From Taxillus chinensis (taxonomy: Eukaryota > Streptophyta > Magnoliopsida > Santalales > Loranthaceae): DNA of 64,000 bases. The stretch is from the NCBI GenBank assembly GCA_023512835.1, contig CM042084.1, forward strand, positions 51,796,531-51,860,530. The letters are read 5' to 3'. Made by a program: the position numbers and the translations under genes. Below, piece by piece: positions 21,269 through 32,255 of the stretch. A model generated the notes under the pieces. The model was not told the origin of the DNA. It ran no database searches and saw only the letters and a list, made by a program, of their open reading frames with translations. Numbering within the stretch: position 1 is the stretch's first letter; each line of letters starts with the position of its first letter.

Positions 21269-23460
21269 TCATTCCGCCCTGAGAACTTCAAACAAGTGCC
21301 CATCCTTGTATAGAGATGGAAACAACCTCATCTCCATTTTAACGACCCTAGAGAAGTTGTCAATGTCGTCTGTTGTAAACAGCCCCTTCTCCGAGCAAAG
21401 GGTCCGAATGTCATCCGGGGAGAAGGGGTACATTTCGAAGAGACATCTTCTCTCGGCGATGAGACGCAACATAAGAAAGCATTGCCGTATGCATGCTTCC
21501 ATCCGCATCGGAAGGGTCACACGCCGCGTATGATGGGAGGGAAGGTGTCAGTTGCGGGTGAAGGGGATGGAGGAGGAGGCTGCGGTCGAGGAGCTTGGGC
21601 AAGAGAAGTGGCTACGTTTGGGAGTGGAACTCCGGAAGTAATGAAGAGACGGTCCGCTTCTCGGCACGAGTCCGAGTGGAAGGTGATGTAGCGGAGCGAT
21701 AGAAGGAGCGAGAGGGATCGGATGACACTTTCTCCCCCGGTTTGGTAGATCGCCGGGAAGCAACGGGAGGGCGAGCCATCGTGTGCGCCGGGTCCGCGAA
21801 GGAGGTAGACAAGGAATGGACGGACGAGGCGATGAGATCCATCTTCCGTTCCATGGAAGTGGAGGAGTCAGTGAGAGCGGAGAGGAGTTGGGCGCCAAGT
21901 GCATCAACCTTGGCGGCGATGGGCGGAGATTTGGGCGCTATGAGCTTGAGCGTGTCGGTCCAGTGGGCGGAGAGCACAGCGTCGGAGTGGACCGTGCCAA
22001 AAGAAACACGGTCCACATGAACGGGTGCGAGGAGTGTCTTTGGGCGAGAGGAGTCCGCAGGAGTATCAGCGATAGCACCGAAGGAGCATCCGGAGCATTA
22101 GAGGCAGCCGGAGCAGCCGACCCGCTTTGACCAGAGGGTCAGCCCAGGGAATCTCGGCAGCAGGAGAAGAGGGTCCAGCCTTAGCAGGGAAGGACTGCGT
22201 GCGGCACGGACCGGGCTGGAGGGGTTAGGGAACGGCACATCTGGAATGGAGGCGGGCGTAAGAAAGCCTTGGTCCAAATTTCAGATGATCATGGTCTCCG
22301 GGGATTGGGTATTGCGAGTGTAAAACACCCGGAGATCGGTGTCAGGAATGGAGGTAGTGTGGGCAAGGCTGAAACGGAGCCATAGGTCCATTAAGGTGTC
22401 GGCGGAGAGATGGTGAAGATAATCTCGGGGTTGAGGTAGGGGAGGCAAAGGAGCTTCAGGAATAGATTCGGGACATCGGCAATGACGGCAAGCAACAACG
22501 GTATCAAACGCGGCAGCAACGGCGGAGGTGAAGGGAGTGGGGACATCCGCAATAGAGGCCGAGGAAACGACTTTAGGGGCACTCAGTTGAGATGGCCCGC
22601 AACCTCGGACGGTTCGGCACGGACGTGTGGCCGGGAGGCCCGAGAAAGGGAGGGTCTTTGCAACGGACCGAATCCGGGAGGATCGGGGAGCAGAAGCGAC
22701 GTCAGGGGCTTGGGCGTCGGAGGGGTCACCAACGAATTGCCTTGTTGTTCTAAGTCAGGGAAAATGCGGAGAGGCTGCGAGAGGGACGGCGGGCCGTCAT
22801 GTTCTCATCCGGTGTAAGATAGCGAAGGTAGTATGCCGAAGGAAATGAAACGACATCATAGCGGGCGAAATGGTCCGGATGAAGATGCCGAAGACGATGC
22901 TTAGTATGCGCCAGAAAGAATGGTTCTTGGGACCATTCTACGATGTCGGAACAAAAACGTCCCCCAGTCCATCGGAAGACCTTCGAAACGCCGTACATGG
23001 CCAAGAAAAGATCGTAAGGAACCGAGTCCAAAGCGAGGTGCGAGCCAGGTAAACATCGACTCGGTATGGTCGCCATATAGCGATAGCGACCTTGGAAGGA
23101 TTTCACCTTGTATTCCTTGCCTTTTTGGGTGTAACCCATAGAAGCCGCCATTGGACCAGCACCAGGGCGCTGTGGTTCACCGGGGGAAGATGAAGAGAAG
23201 CGCGGAGTACGGCGGGAGTGATGAGGATAGATTCACTTGCGAACATAGGAGATGATTGAGTCAGTGGTACACCGAATCCGTTGGTAATACTCAAGAATGT
23301 CGTCTATAAGAAGATCGATAGGATTGGAGATCAAGTTGAGTATATGTGAGGCTTCTAGTAGAGGGCGAAGATGGAAAAACCAGTCCGGTGGGTTGGAGAC
23401 AGCACTCCAATCGACCAGATGGCCGGGATTAACGCCGGAAAGAGAGATTCTGGGTGCCAT
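21269..23460 (-). pseudogene. Copia-A post-pol ORF (envelope-position ORF), degenerate
   Basis: On the minus strand a frame starts MAPRISLSGVNPGHLVDW (23460) and continues through a block ILITPAVLRASLHLPP (23103-23294, shifted frame). A long piece follows with MAASMGYTQKGKEYKVKSFQ and RWTGGRFCSDIVEWSQ (22750-23151). Next come proline-rich segments (about 22391-22740), a serine/alanine-rich segment (21612-22016) and a C-terminal piece with FSPDDIRTLCSEKGLFTTDD (21269-21520). The ILITP...LRxxLxLPP block resembles plant retroelement proteins of the 'putative plant transposon protein' type (PF20167-like). SIRE elements carry an envelope-like ORF here, but I see no clear transmembrane or signal segment. 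At least three frame changes make it non-functional. Confidence 0.5.
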
Positions 23461-25091
23461 TGTAGATGAAGATTGAAGGTCGAGAGGAAAGGTGAGGTCT
23501 TGGATATTGAAGGAGCAATGAGAGGTTTAGGGATTTGAAAGGAGCAATACTCGTAGCTTCGCAGAATGACCAGAATATATAAGACCGAGTCCGTGAATGT
23601 CAGTGGGTCTAGGAAGTTGGCGAGTGAAACAGTAAACCGCTTGATAGGCTGATGTCATTAGTCTTGATATCGGTGCGCCTCCGAATGAAACGATGTCGTG
23701 GAGACAGCATGACCAAGTAAAGATAACAGCTGTTCGCCTTTCGGAGAAGTGTGTGTGTATCCCGAGATATGCATTTAATGAATCATCATGATTCCTCCTC
23801 AAAAGCACGCGATATAAAAGAAGACATGGATATTGCAATTTGACAGTGTTAGGAGTCCGGAGGAATGAATCGACAATCATTCGGAATCAACGATAGTCGA
23901 GTGAAGAGTGTCCGGATGAAAAGTAGACCGTGTCCTTGTAAATAGAGTGCGGTGAGAGAGAAGTAGATTTCTTTGTTTGTTGATAAGTCGAAGAGAAGAG
24001 AAGTACCACAACACTTCAAATCCAAAACTATGGACTAGATTTATCGATAAGGTTGCAAGAAAATCTGAACTCGTAGCTAAAAAAAATGAACTAAAAGTAC
24101 AAAAGCTTAACAGGTAAGGATTAGTACGGATAAGAGAAAATAATCCGTGAAAAACGACATAATCCGAACTAATGAGAAATAGAACTTATGCATGACAAAG
24201 AATGTAATAGACATATACATACGAGAGAATGATCATAGTCTTGAATCGGGGCATATGTCGAGATAAAAATACACAAGTTCATATAGGTCAACATAAGCGA
24301 AACCGTCCTGCCCGAACGACGTAGCTAAGATTGATTAAAAATCATATGATTCGATCAAACTAGGATTCATGAGTGAAAAATGAAGAAGCGGACGCATGTC
24401 AAATGCAAGCAATTGATTATCCGATTAAAATGCATGGTTGAAGAAAAGAAAAACATCCAAGCATGCCTCAATTCCGTTTTAACAACGCATGTCCAGTCAG
24501 ATCCAGAAGTAAAAGTTTAGAGGAGTGAGTATCCGAGACATATTAGGAAGTCATTGCGAGGTAATAGATGAAGCTTAAGCTCCCCGTAGATCATTAGATC
24601 CTCTCAATGATAGACTCCCCTCAAACAGACACCAGGAAAGAGGTCATGAGACATATACGGGGGGCATTACTCGAATAATGTATAAAGCATTTTCTCCCCG
24701 TAGATTGTGCAATCCTCTCGGTTGACTTTTCCGGCATATAGAAATTCAGCACTTTGTCTATCTTTTTGGGAAACTATACTTGAAGCTGATCGATTTGCGA
24801 TTATGTATTCATCCACCAGGCATTCCGACTTAACCCATTTCTTTTCTTAACTAAACAAGTTAATAGAGTAATCTAAATGAACAGGCATTTGTCATGTGGT
24901 GATCAGTGGAAATTAAGATCATGAAACCCGAATGAGGTTATTCATATAATCTTTAATCATGTTAGCTTAAACGACTTGATCAGGAAACGCAAGCATCCTC
25001 CCAATTATGAAGTTCTTATCAATATCATAAGCATGAAGCATATTAGACGGTAAATATGATCATCATTAAGATCAGTATGTATCTTCTACTA
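23461..25091 (-). other. Copia-A spacer between RNase H and post-pol ORF
   Basis: About 1.6 kb lack coding sequence. Two copies of a CTCCCCGTAGAT...ATCCTCTC motif (about 24580-24604 and 24696-24720) read on the minus strand as GAGAGGAT...ATCTACGGGGAG. They resemble extra polypurine-like tracts. Confidence 0.4.
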
Positions 25092-26880
25092 TCAATAAAA
25101 GCACAATGCATGTTCTGGCAGTAAGTGTCTTGTTGGGTAAGTTAAATGTGAAACTATGCGAGAGAAGTCGAGCATACCTAATCGGAAGAGTAGTTCGGAG
25201 AATCTTGCATCAGGTAGGGGCTTTGTAAATATGTCGGCGGTTGATCTTCGATAGCAACATGTTCCAAAGTAAGATGTGACTTTTAAGAACATGGTCGCAT
25301 ATGAAATGATACCGGACTTCAATATGCTTCGTCTTAGGGTGCATGACAGGATTGTTGCTGATAGCAATTGCTGCTAGTGTTGTCGTGAGTAGAGTGGAAT
25401 AGATGACATGTTGAAACCGTAGTCGGTAAGTTGACTTTGCATCCGAGTAGGCGTGCGAAGCAACTCCCAAGACTATATATTCCGCCTCAGCGGTAGAGGT
25501 TGATACGAATTCGCTTCTTCTTGAACCATGAAATTAATCTATTTCCAAGGAACTAACACGTACCACTTGTGCTCTTCCTGTCAATGTGACACCCAACGAA
25601 GTCAGCATTAGAGTATCCGGATAAGGTGAAGTTGGACTCCTTTGGGTACCCGAGTCCCAAATTCATCGTTCCCTTGAGATACCTTAATATCCGTTTAACA
25701 TGAAGCATATGTGACTCCTTGGGATTCGCGATATCGTGCACGGATGCAAGTTGCAAACATAATGTCTGGGCGACTTGCTTTGTAAGATACAGCAAGGATC
25801 CTATCATCCCCCGTAGTCAGTCACATTTCCTGATATGCCGTCCACATCCGGATCTAACTTGGCACCCAGGCATGGGAGTTTTGACAGGAGATGAACCTTC
25901 CATACCAAACTTCTTAATAAGATCGCAGGTGTACTTAGCTTGATTAATGAAAATTCCTTCCTTCAATTGTTTAACTTTTATTCCAAAGAAGTAGGATAGT
26001 TCTCCCATCATGCTCATCTCAAACTTGCCTGTCATCAACTTAGCAAACTCTTCACAAAGCTTCGGATTCGTTGATCCGAAAATGATATCATCCACGTATA
26101 TCCGTACGATTAGAGTGTGTCCTTTCTCTTTTCGTATAAATAAGGTGGTGTCTATCTTCCCTTTTTGGAAGTTGTGAGCAAGTAGGAATTCCGACGATTG
26201 TGTCGTACCAGGCTCTTGGAGCTTGCTTCAAACCATATAAAGCTTTCCAAAGTTTGTAGACTAGATGTCCTGCTTTAGGTTGAATGAAACTGGGAGGTTA
26301 TTCTACGTAAACCTCCTCTTGAAGATCTCCATTCAAGAATGCGCTCTTGACGTCCATTTGATAAACTATAAAGTTTTCATATGAAGCATACGCAAGAAAC
26401 ATTCGGATTGCCTCAAGTCTTGCTACTAGAGCAAAGGTCTCATCATAGTCTATTCCTTACTTCTTGACGATATCCTTTGGCTACCGATCCGGCTTTGTTG
26501 CGGATTACTATTCCATCCGTATCAAGCTTGTTCGGAACACCCATTTAACTCCAATGACTTGCTGTGACTTAGGCCTTGGTACTAAAGTCCACACATTATT
26601 TCTCTTAAATTGATTCAGCTCTTCTTGCATGGCTTCTATCCAATTCGAATTCTGAAGAGCTTCATCTAGCACCTTTGGTTCTATTTGAGATAGAAAACAT
26701 GAGTAAAGACAAATGTTGGAGGTAGCTGCTCTTGTTCTTACACCAACAGTGGGATCACCAATCACTTGATTTGAAGGATGGTTTCGGGTCCATCTGTAAT
26801 TCTGTGCATGTGATGGTTGATCTTGAATAATTTGAAGCTCTGCCAAATTAGGTGGTTCACGTATATTTGCTGGTTAAGCT
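25092..26880 (-). pseudogene. Copia-A reverse transcriptase and RNase H
   Basis: RT is readable from about 26846 (NSNWIEAMQEELNQFKRNNV, WVFR). It continues through shifted frames with [19 protein letters not shown] text near 26290, the catalytic IYVDDIIFGS at about 26100-26070 and LSYFFGIKVKQLKEGIFINQ. Its end is SLLYLTKQVAQTLCLQLASV (25807-25740). RNase H follows with ISNNPVMHPKTKHIEVRYHF (about 25375-25310) and ends with DIFTKPLPDARFSELLFRLG (about 25225). The order integrase before RT is diagnostic of Ty1/copia. Several stops and frameshifts are present. Confidence 0.8.
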
Positions 26881-26989
26881 TCTTCCGGACCAGATGTTTC
26901 CGTATTAGAAGGTACGGTAGAAGTAGATGGTTCTTCAACTCGTTTTTATTAGTGTTAACTAGTCCGGACGGACTTGAAGGTGCTCCGGA

Positions 26990-28120
26990 ATTTTAGGTAT
27001 CCGTAGGAGTATGTCCGGAGCTTAACGGTAGTCCTGAGTCCGAGTCATCCGTAGCATCGTCCATATCATTTCTTTGTGTTCCGCTGGTGCCGCTTGGTTG
27101 GTCAGTATGTGTAACAGGAACAATCATAAACTTTGAATAGTCGATGTTGTTGTCTTGAACCTGTACGTTAGAACTTGAAGAAGCAACTTTTGACCAATCA
27201 AGATTAGTTTCATCAAAGGTCACATGGATAGATTCTTCAACTTTAAAAAGTTTTCTATTGAAGACCCGATAAGCTTTACTATGTAATGAGTACCTGACAA
27301 AGATCCTATCATCAGATTTTGGTTCAAATTTATTCCGGGGTTCTTTGCCGTTGTTCAATATATAGCATGTACACCCAAAGGCTCTGAAATGTGAAATTGA
27401 AGGCTTTCGTCCTCTCCACATCTCATAGGGTGTTTTCATGGTAGATTTATTTATTAGAGTTCTGTTCTAAACATAGCAGGCAGTGGACACAGCTTCACCC
27501 ATAGGCGAGAGGAAGCGTTGCCCTGCTTAACATAGATCTGCGCCAGCCTCGACTAACGTACGATTCTTGTGCTCAACTACCCCATTTTGTTGTGGAGTTC
27601 TGGGGCGCAGAGAAGTCATTGCTTGAATGCCCTGTTCGAGAACAATATGATCTCATATCCGAAAAATCAAATTACGTACCATGATCACTCTGATGCATTT
27701 AATGCTCGGTCCTTGTGAGTTGCTTATCCAGTTGAAAAGATCTACAAGATGCTCAAAAGTTTGATCCTTTGATTTCAGGAACATCACCCATGTGTATCTG
27801 GTGAAATCATCGATAACCACAAGGGTATATCTCGACCAAAGCGAGCGAAGGAACAGAAATAGGACCACGAGAGGTCCATATGAAGAAGTTGCAGAGGAGC
27901 GATTATCGAATTAAGCGATTTACTCTTAAAGCTATGTTTGGTCTGTTTGCCGAGTTGGCATTCTCGACGGAGAGTGTCTCTGGAGTATTTGAGTTTAGGT
28001 AGACCGGTGACAAGATCAAGTGATGCTAACTTTGATAGTGTCTTAAAGTTTAAGTGTTGCGCAGCGCATGTGTCGTAGCCAACTATCTTCATCGATCTTT
28101 GTAGTGAGGAAGCATACAAG
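26990..28120 (-). pseudogene. Copia-A pre-integrase domain and integrase
   Basis: The zinc-binding region reads HLNFKTLSKLASLDLVTGLP, then LRRECQLGKQTKHSF (28060-27900). Here the first Cys of the expected CxxC pair is Arg, so the finger is probably dead. The core follows: HMDLS (first Asp, about 27885), YTLVVIDDFTRYTWVMFLKS (27825-27770), and a damaged second-Asp region. Next is NGVVEHKNRTLVEAG with the catalytic Glu (about 27582-27538), then MKTPYEMWRGRKPSISHFRA and FGCTCYILN (27439 on). The last part of the frame is an acidic linker to RT. Confidence 0.8.
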
Positions 28121-28500
28121 GGTCGGAAGAATTATTTCTTAAGACCATTGAGTATATGTCCCCATCTCTTGATCCGGATAACTTAACATCTCCGGATAAG
28201 TTTTCTCTTACTATACAGGTGTTGGACATAAAGGAAACAGTAAATCCTTTGTCACATAAATTACTGACACTTAGCAAATTATGCTTTAAACCTTCGACTA
28301 GTGCAACTCTAGTGATTGATACACAGCCGTTAGTTAAAGTGCCATACCCGATAGTCTTACCTTTGCTGTTGTCACCATATGAAACGGATGGACCTCATTT
28401 GTCATTAACTTCAACTAGTAGAGTCTGATCACTCATCATATGTCCGGAGCATCCACTATCGAGGATCCACTTGCTTTGATTGATCTTTAACTTCAAGTGA
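28121..28500 (-). pseudogene. Copia-A aspartic protease remnant
   Basis: The active-site text WILDSGCSGHMMSDQTLL is at about 28478-28425 (DSG codons at 28460-28452). It is followed by a typical glycine-rich loop (ISYGDNSKGKTIGYG-like) and HNLLSVSNLCDKGF just after. DSG is the usual copia protease triad. It processes the polyprotein when intact. Frame changes are present. Confidence 0.7.
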
Positions 28501-28680
28501 TCCGGCAGTGCATTCCAGAGATGCTCCTGAAAGACAACAGTTTACACTTTTGGTGCCCAAACTTGTTTCGGGCAGTTAGAAAGAACAGCAGTGATGTCAA
28601 TAGTTCCGGATTTGATTTTGCTAGGATTTTTAGCTTTCCAAGTTGACTTTAATTTGTTAGTTTTAATTTGCTTCTTTTAT

Positions 28681-30846
28681 TTAGGTTTTCTTGGGAGAGA
28701 TACTCCTTTGAGGTTTAGATTTTGTTTTGCTCGAAGAACCCTTTTTATTTAACTGATCTTTATTGGTATGAATTTGATTACAAAGCCAGTTATCAGATAA
28801 ACTCCAACATTCATAGTAATAATGACCTATTTCTCTACAAATGGAACAGACACTATAATGCGGAGTACAAACAGGGGATACACGTCTCTTAGATTTTACA
28901 GACTTTCTACTCTGTTCCCTGTGGCCTAATCCATTGCGTTTAGGTGACGCGCTCTTGGCCCTAGATGCGTCAGCCTTAGCCTTTCCTTTCTTTTTGGGTG
29001 CTACAGTTTTGGCTTTAACTGTAGCAACCTTCCTTTCATCTTTAGTTACGGGTGCTACTGCTTCAGGAAGTGCAGTAACAGCCTCGACTCCACAGTCATA
29101 AACTATGGTGCCACCTGAAATGAAACCATCCAACGGTTTAGACATACTAACAGGATATAAGTTGGTTAGTTTTGGAGTGAAATCCGGAGGACACTCAGTA
29201 GCTTGAGCTATGGAAGTCGATGGTTCGAAACCTAGGCCAGGTTTGACTCGGATGTTATCAGGATCAGTCCTAAAGGTAGAGACTATTTCCCCGGATTTAA
29301 GCCACTTACGATTTATTTCCCTTTCCTGTTCTAGTTCATTTTCGAGTCGTTTCATAATAACTTTTAGGCCCGTTAGGTTGGTATTTAACAGATGATTTTA
29401 AGCTCTTAGATCATGATACCAAGCCTCTTTTCCTCTGAAGTCAGCTATGTCCTTTTCAAGTCTAGTAATAGTAAATTCAAGACGTTTATTTTGATTTTCC
29501 ATATCTTTGTACATTTGAGTAATTATTAGTCTCTCATTCTTTTCATGATCACGTTCAGTAATAAGAGATTCTATTTTACTCATGAGCTCAGAGATAGAAG
29601 GTACCTCAGTATTTGCCATGAGGCAGACATTCGGCTTAGTGATTGGCTCATCATCTGAGGATTCCTCCTCTTCTTCCGAGCCACTCATGTATTTTGTCAC
29701 GAACGCCTTCCTCTTGTTCTTGTTGTTGTCTGAGGTGGAGCGGCGAGGAGTTACCTTATCACTTTTCTCGGCCACTTTGGATTTGGATCTGCAGTCCTTG
29801 GCCCAGTGACCAGTTTTCCCACAGTTGAAGCATTCATGGGAACTGGACTCCGGTCGCTCCTTCCTTTGGAAAGATGATGATGAGCCTCTCCTGAACCCTT
29901 TTCTGCTTTTCCGTAGGAATCACTCAAAGGATTTGACGAGAAGAGCTATCTCCTCCTCCTCGTCAGAATCAGAATTCTCAGACGCGTCCGTATCATCATT
30001 CCTCAGTATGTTTAAACATTCCATAGCTTTGAGAGCTACCCCCTTTTCTTTCCGAGCTATTTTCTCATCCCGGTCAGAGTACTTAAACCTGACTTCGTGA
30101 GTCCGCAGCTCTCCATATAGTTCTTCAAGGGGAACATACTGCCAATTCTTGTCTGATAGCATCTGGAGTTGTTTGGAGTAGTAGCGATCCGGCAAGGAGC
30201 GAAAGAACTTGTCATTAATCTGAGATTGAGAATAATGCTCATTGACAGTCTTCAGCTCAAGAATGAGCTTGCCGAATTTCCTATAGATGCTTTCGAGTGA
30301 TTCGCCAGGTTTATGATTGAAACTCTCAAAGTTCTGCCTGAGAGTACAGATAACATTCTGCATCTGGGACTGACTACCCTCATAGAGGATTGTCAGTTTA
30401 TCCCAGACAGCTTTTGCTGTCGTGCAGCCCTGAACGTCCGTGAAAGCCTCGGAATCCAAAGACGATGTAACGTAAGCCAGAGCCTTTTCACTAGCGCACT
30501 GCCAGGCTCTTTCATTGTTGGTAAGTTCGGCATCCGTCTTTGGCCTTCTAACTCCATGTTCTCCGATAGTCATCGGAATTGGTGTCTCCTGATGAAGACA
30601 GGGCCACATGAGATAGTCATGGCATACCATGAACATCTTCATGCGAGCTTTCCACTGGGAGAAAAGCTCAGGTGTGAATTTGGGCGGTTTTGTCAGAGTA
30701 AAACCAGAACTCGTGGTTGAGCAGTGGAGGCAAGCAGCAGGTTGAGGTGGGTCGACGTTTTCACTGCTGCTTCGATTCGGGATGGGCTCTTGTGCACCTC
30801 CGGAGTTAAGGCGAGTGTTGAATAGCATACTGCTTTCTTCGGCCAT
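28681..30846 (-). pseudogene. Copia-A gag with two zinc knuckles; two in-frame stops
   Basis: One frame of 722 codons starts at MAEESSML (30846) and is interrupted only by TGA (29922-29920) and TAA (29400-29398). A UBN2/copia gag domain covers about residues 55-250 (PPKFTPELFSQWKARMKMFM, YVTSSLDSEAF, SQSQMQNVICTLRQNFESF). An acidic stretch and LLVKSF follow. The first CCHC knuckle is CFNCGKTGHWAKDC (about 339-352). A long heptad-rich coiled-coil region with Glu/Lys/Leu follows (about 400-510). A Lys/Ala-rich basic stretch leads to a second CCHC, CSICREIGHYYYEC (about 667-680). The upstream Met at 30906 is less likely because it overlaps the primer site. Confidence 0.85.
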
Positions 30847-30893
30847 TGCTAAGAGCGAAAGAGTGGGATCTCTACTTAGAACAAATAGAACTT

Positions 30894-30905
30894 GCTCTGA
30901 TACCA
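30894..30905 (-). promoter_or_regulatory. Primer binding site, tRNA-Met type (copia-A)
   Basis: TGGTATCAGAGC on the minus strand lies two bases inside the 5' LTR end, a perfect match to the usual copia initiator-Met primer site. Confidence 0.9.
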
Positions 30906-30907
30906 CT

Positions 30908-32255
30908 TGATGGTCCCTTGGAGCCTAGAGGGGGGTGAATAGGCTCTTATCGAAACTCTTTTCTTTCTCTTATGACACAAACACTTATCCAATTAAGTGA
31001 TAGAATCACTGTGGAAGATAACCAGATAGTGGAAGAATTTTATTTTATTATCAAAAGATAAATACAACAAAATAGAAGCAATACTCTCTTACACTCTGTT
31101 TACAAAATGGATTCACACACTAGCCTATATTCTGTCTCTTGAACTCTTGTGCATACACAGGGTTTTATTTGCTTGCACACTCCCTCTCAAATATACAAGT
31201 ATGAATATTTATACAAAAACATTCCTAAAGACAACCTTGGAACTTGTAGTTCCGGAATGCGTTCAGCAATAACTATTCCTCGGTAATCTCTCTGCCTTGA
31301 CTGCTACAGTTTGTGGAGCTCAAGATCTTGGGTTTAAAGAGTATAAGTGTCTTTGTGAGTTCCCAAGTATAATTAAAGTTGTGTCCACATATCCGGGTGA
31401 TCCACGTGTAAGGTTCTTCATGTTCTCAACGAGTTTTTCTTACATCGGGACACCACGAGCTGATAACCTTAAATGCGGTTGAGTTGAAGCAATATCTTCT
31501 TGGTCCGATGTAATTTTCCTTACTCCGTAGCTAATGAAGCTCAAAACCTTACTCCGTGTCAGGGGTTCCTTACTCCATATCTATTTGGTACTGGAATCCT
31601 TAGTCCGTGTCAGCGCTTCCTTATTCTGCATGTAAGTTCCTTACTCCATATGTAAGTTCCTTACTCCGTATGAGTTTAAAGGATCGGATGGCTTACTCCG
31701 TACTAGCGCATCCTTACTCCGCATGAGTGAGTATTCCTTACTCTGCATCTAGTTTCCTTACTCCGTGTGAATAAAAACTCGGGTCCGTATTCCGCATCAA
31801 TACTTCCTTACTCCGTATGTATGAAAGACTCGGATGCCTTACTCCGTGTCTTCTTTACTTTAGTTCGCTTGAGGGGAAGACTTAACTTTTTAACTCCATG
31901 TCAAACCTTTTACTTCATGCGACCTTTTGGACCAAGACTCTTACTCCGCATCAGTTTGACTTAGTCCGTTTGAGGCATTAGGAACAGATTCCGTAATCCA
32001 TAGCTTTTAAGTTCTTAGTCCGCACGAATGTTCCTTATTCCGTATGTATTGGTGACTTGGTTATTTACCAAGTGTTTGACGACACTCACTCTTGTCCGGA
32101 TCAGGATTATGTATCCTATCCTTAGCTTTGCTCTCACGAGTGTATCTCCGGATTAATAACTTATCTTCTGCAACGATCAAAGAAACACAAAAGATCTCAG
32201 GTCAAATTACATAAGGCTTTATCAGCATTATCCAAATTCTGGGCTTGATCTAACA
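30908..32255 (-). repeat. Copia-A 5' LTR
   Basis: This 1,348-bp LTR pairs with 19244-20614 and has the same ends. It carries the same TTACTCC array (31520-32045). Differences from its partner are scattered substitutions and short deletions, including part of the array near 31730. Confidence 0.9.

Larger units (their letters stand above)
19244..32255 (-). mobile_element. Copia-A: near-complete SIRE-like Ty1/copia element inserted in copia-B gag
   Basis: Two LTRs (19244-20614 and 30908-32255) flank a 10.3-kb internal region. The target duplication is GTTCA (19239-19243 and 32256-32260). On the minus strand the order is Met primer site, gag, protease, integrase, RT, RNase H, a post-pol ORF and a polypurine tract. 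Long gag, LTRs of about 1.35 kb and an extra ORF after pol are features of the SIRE/Maximus lineage, which is how I class it. All ORFs contain stops or frameshifts. Confidence 0.9.

Noticed and set aside
21742..22130. Plus-strand frames in the copia-A post-pol region
   Set aside because: Antisense to the degenerate post-pol ORF in a Ser/Arg/Gly-rich, GC-rich stretch; no independent support.
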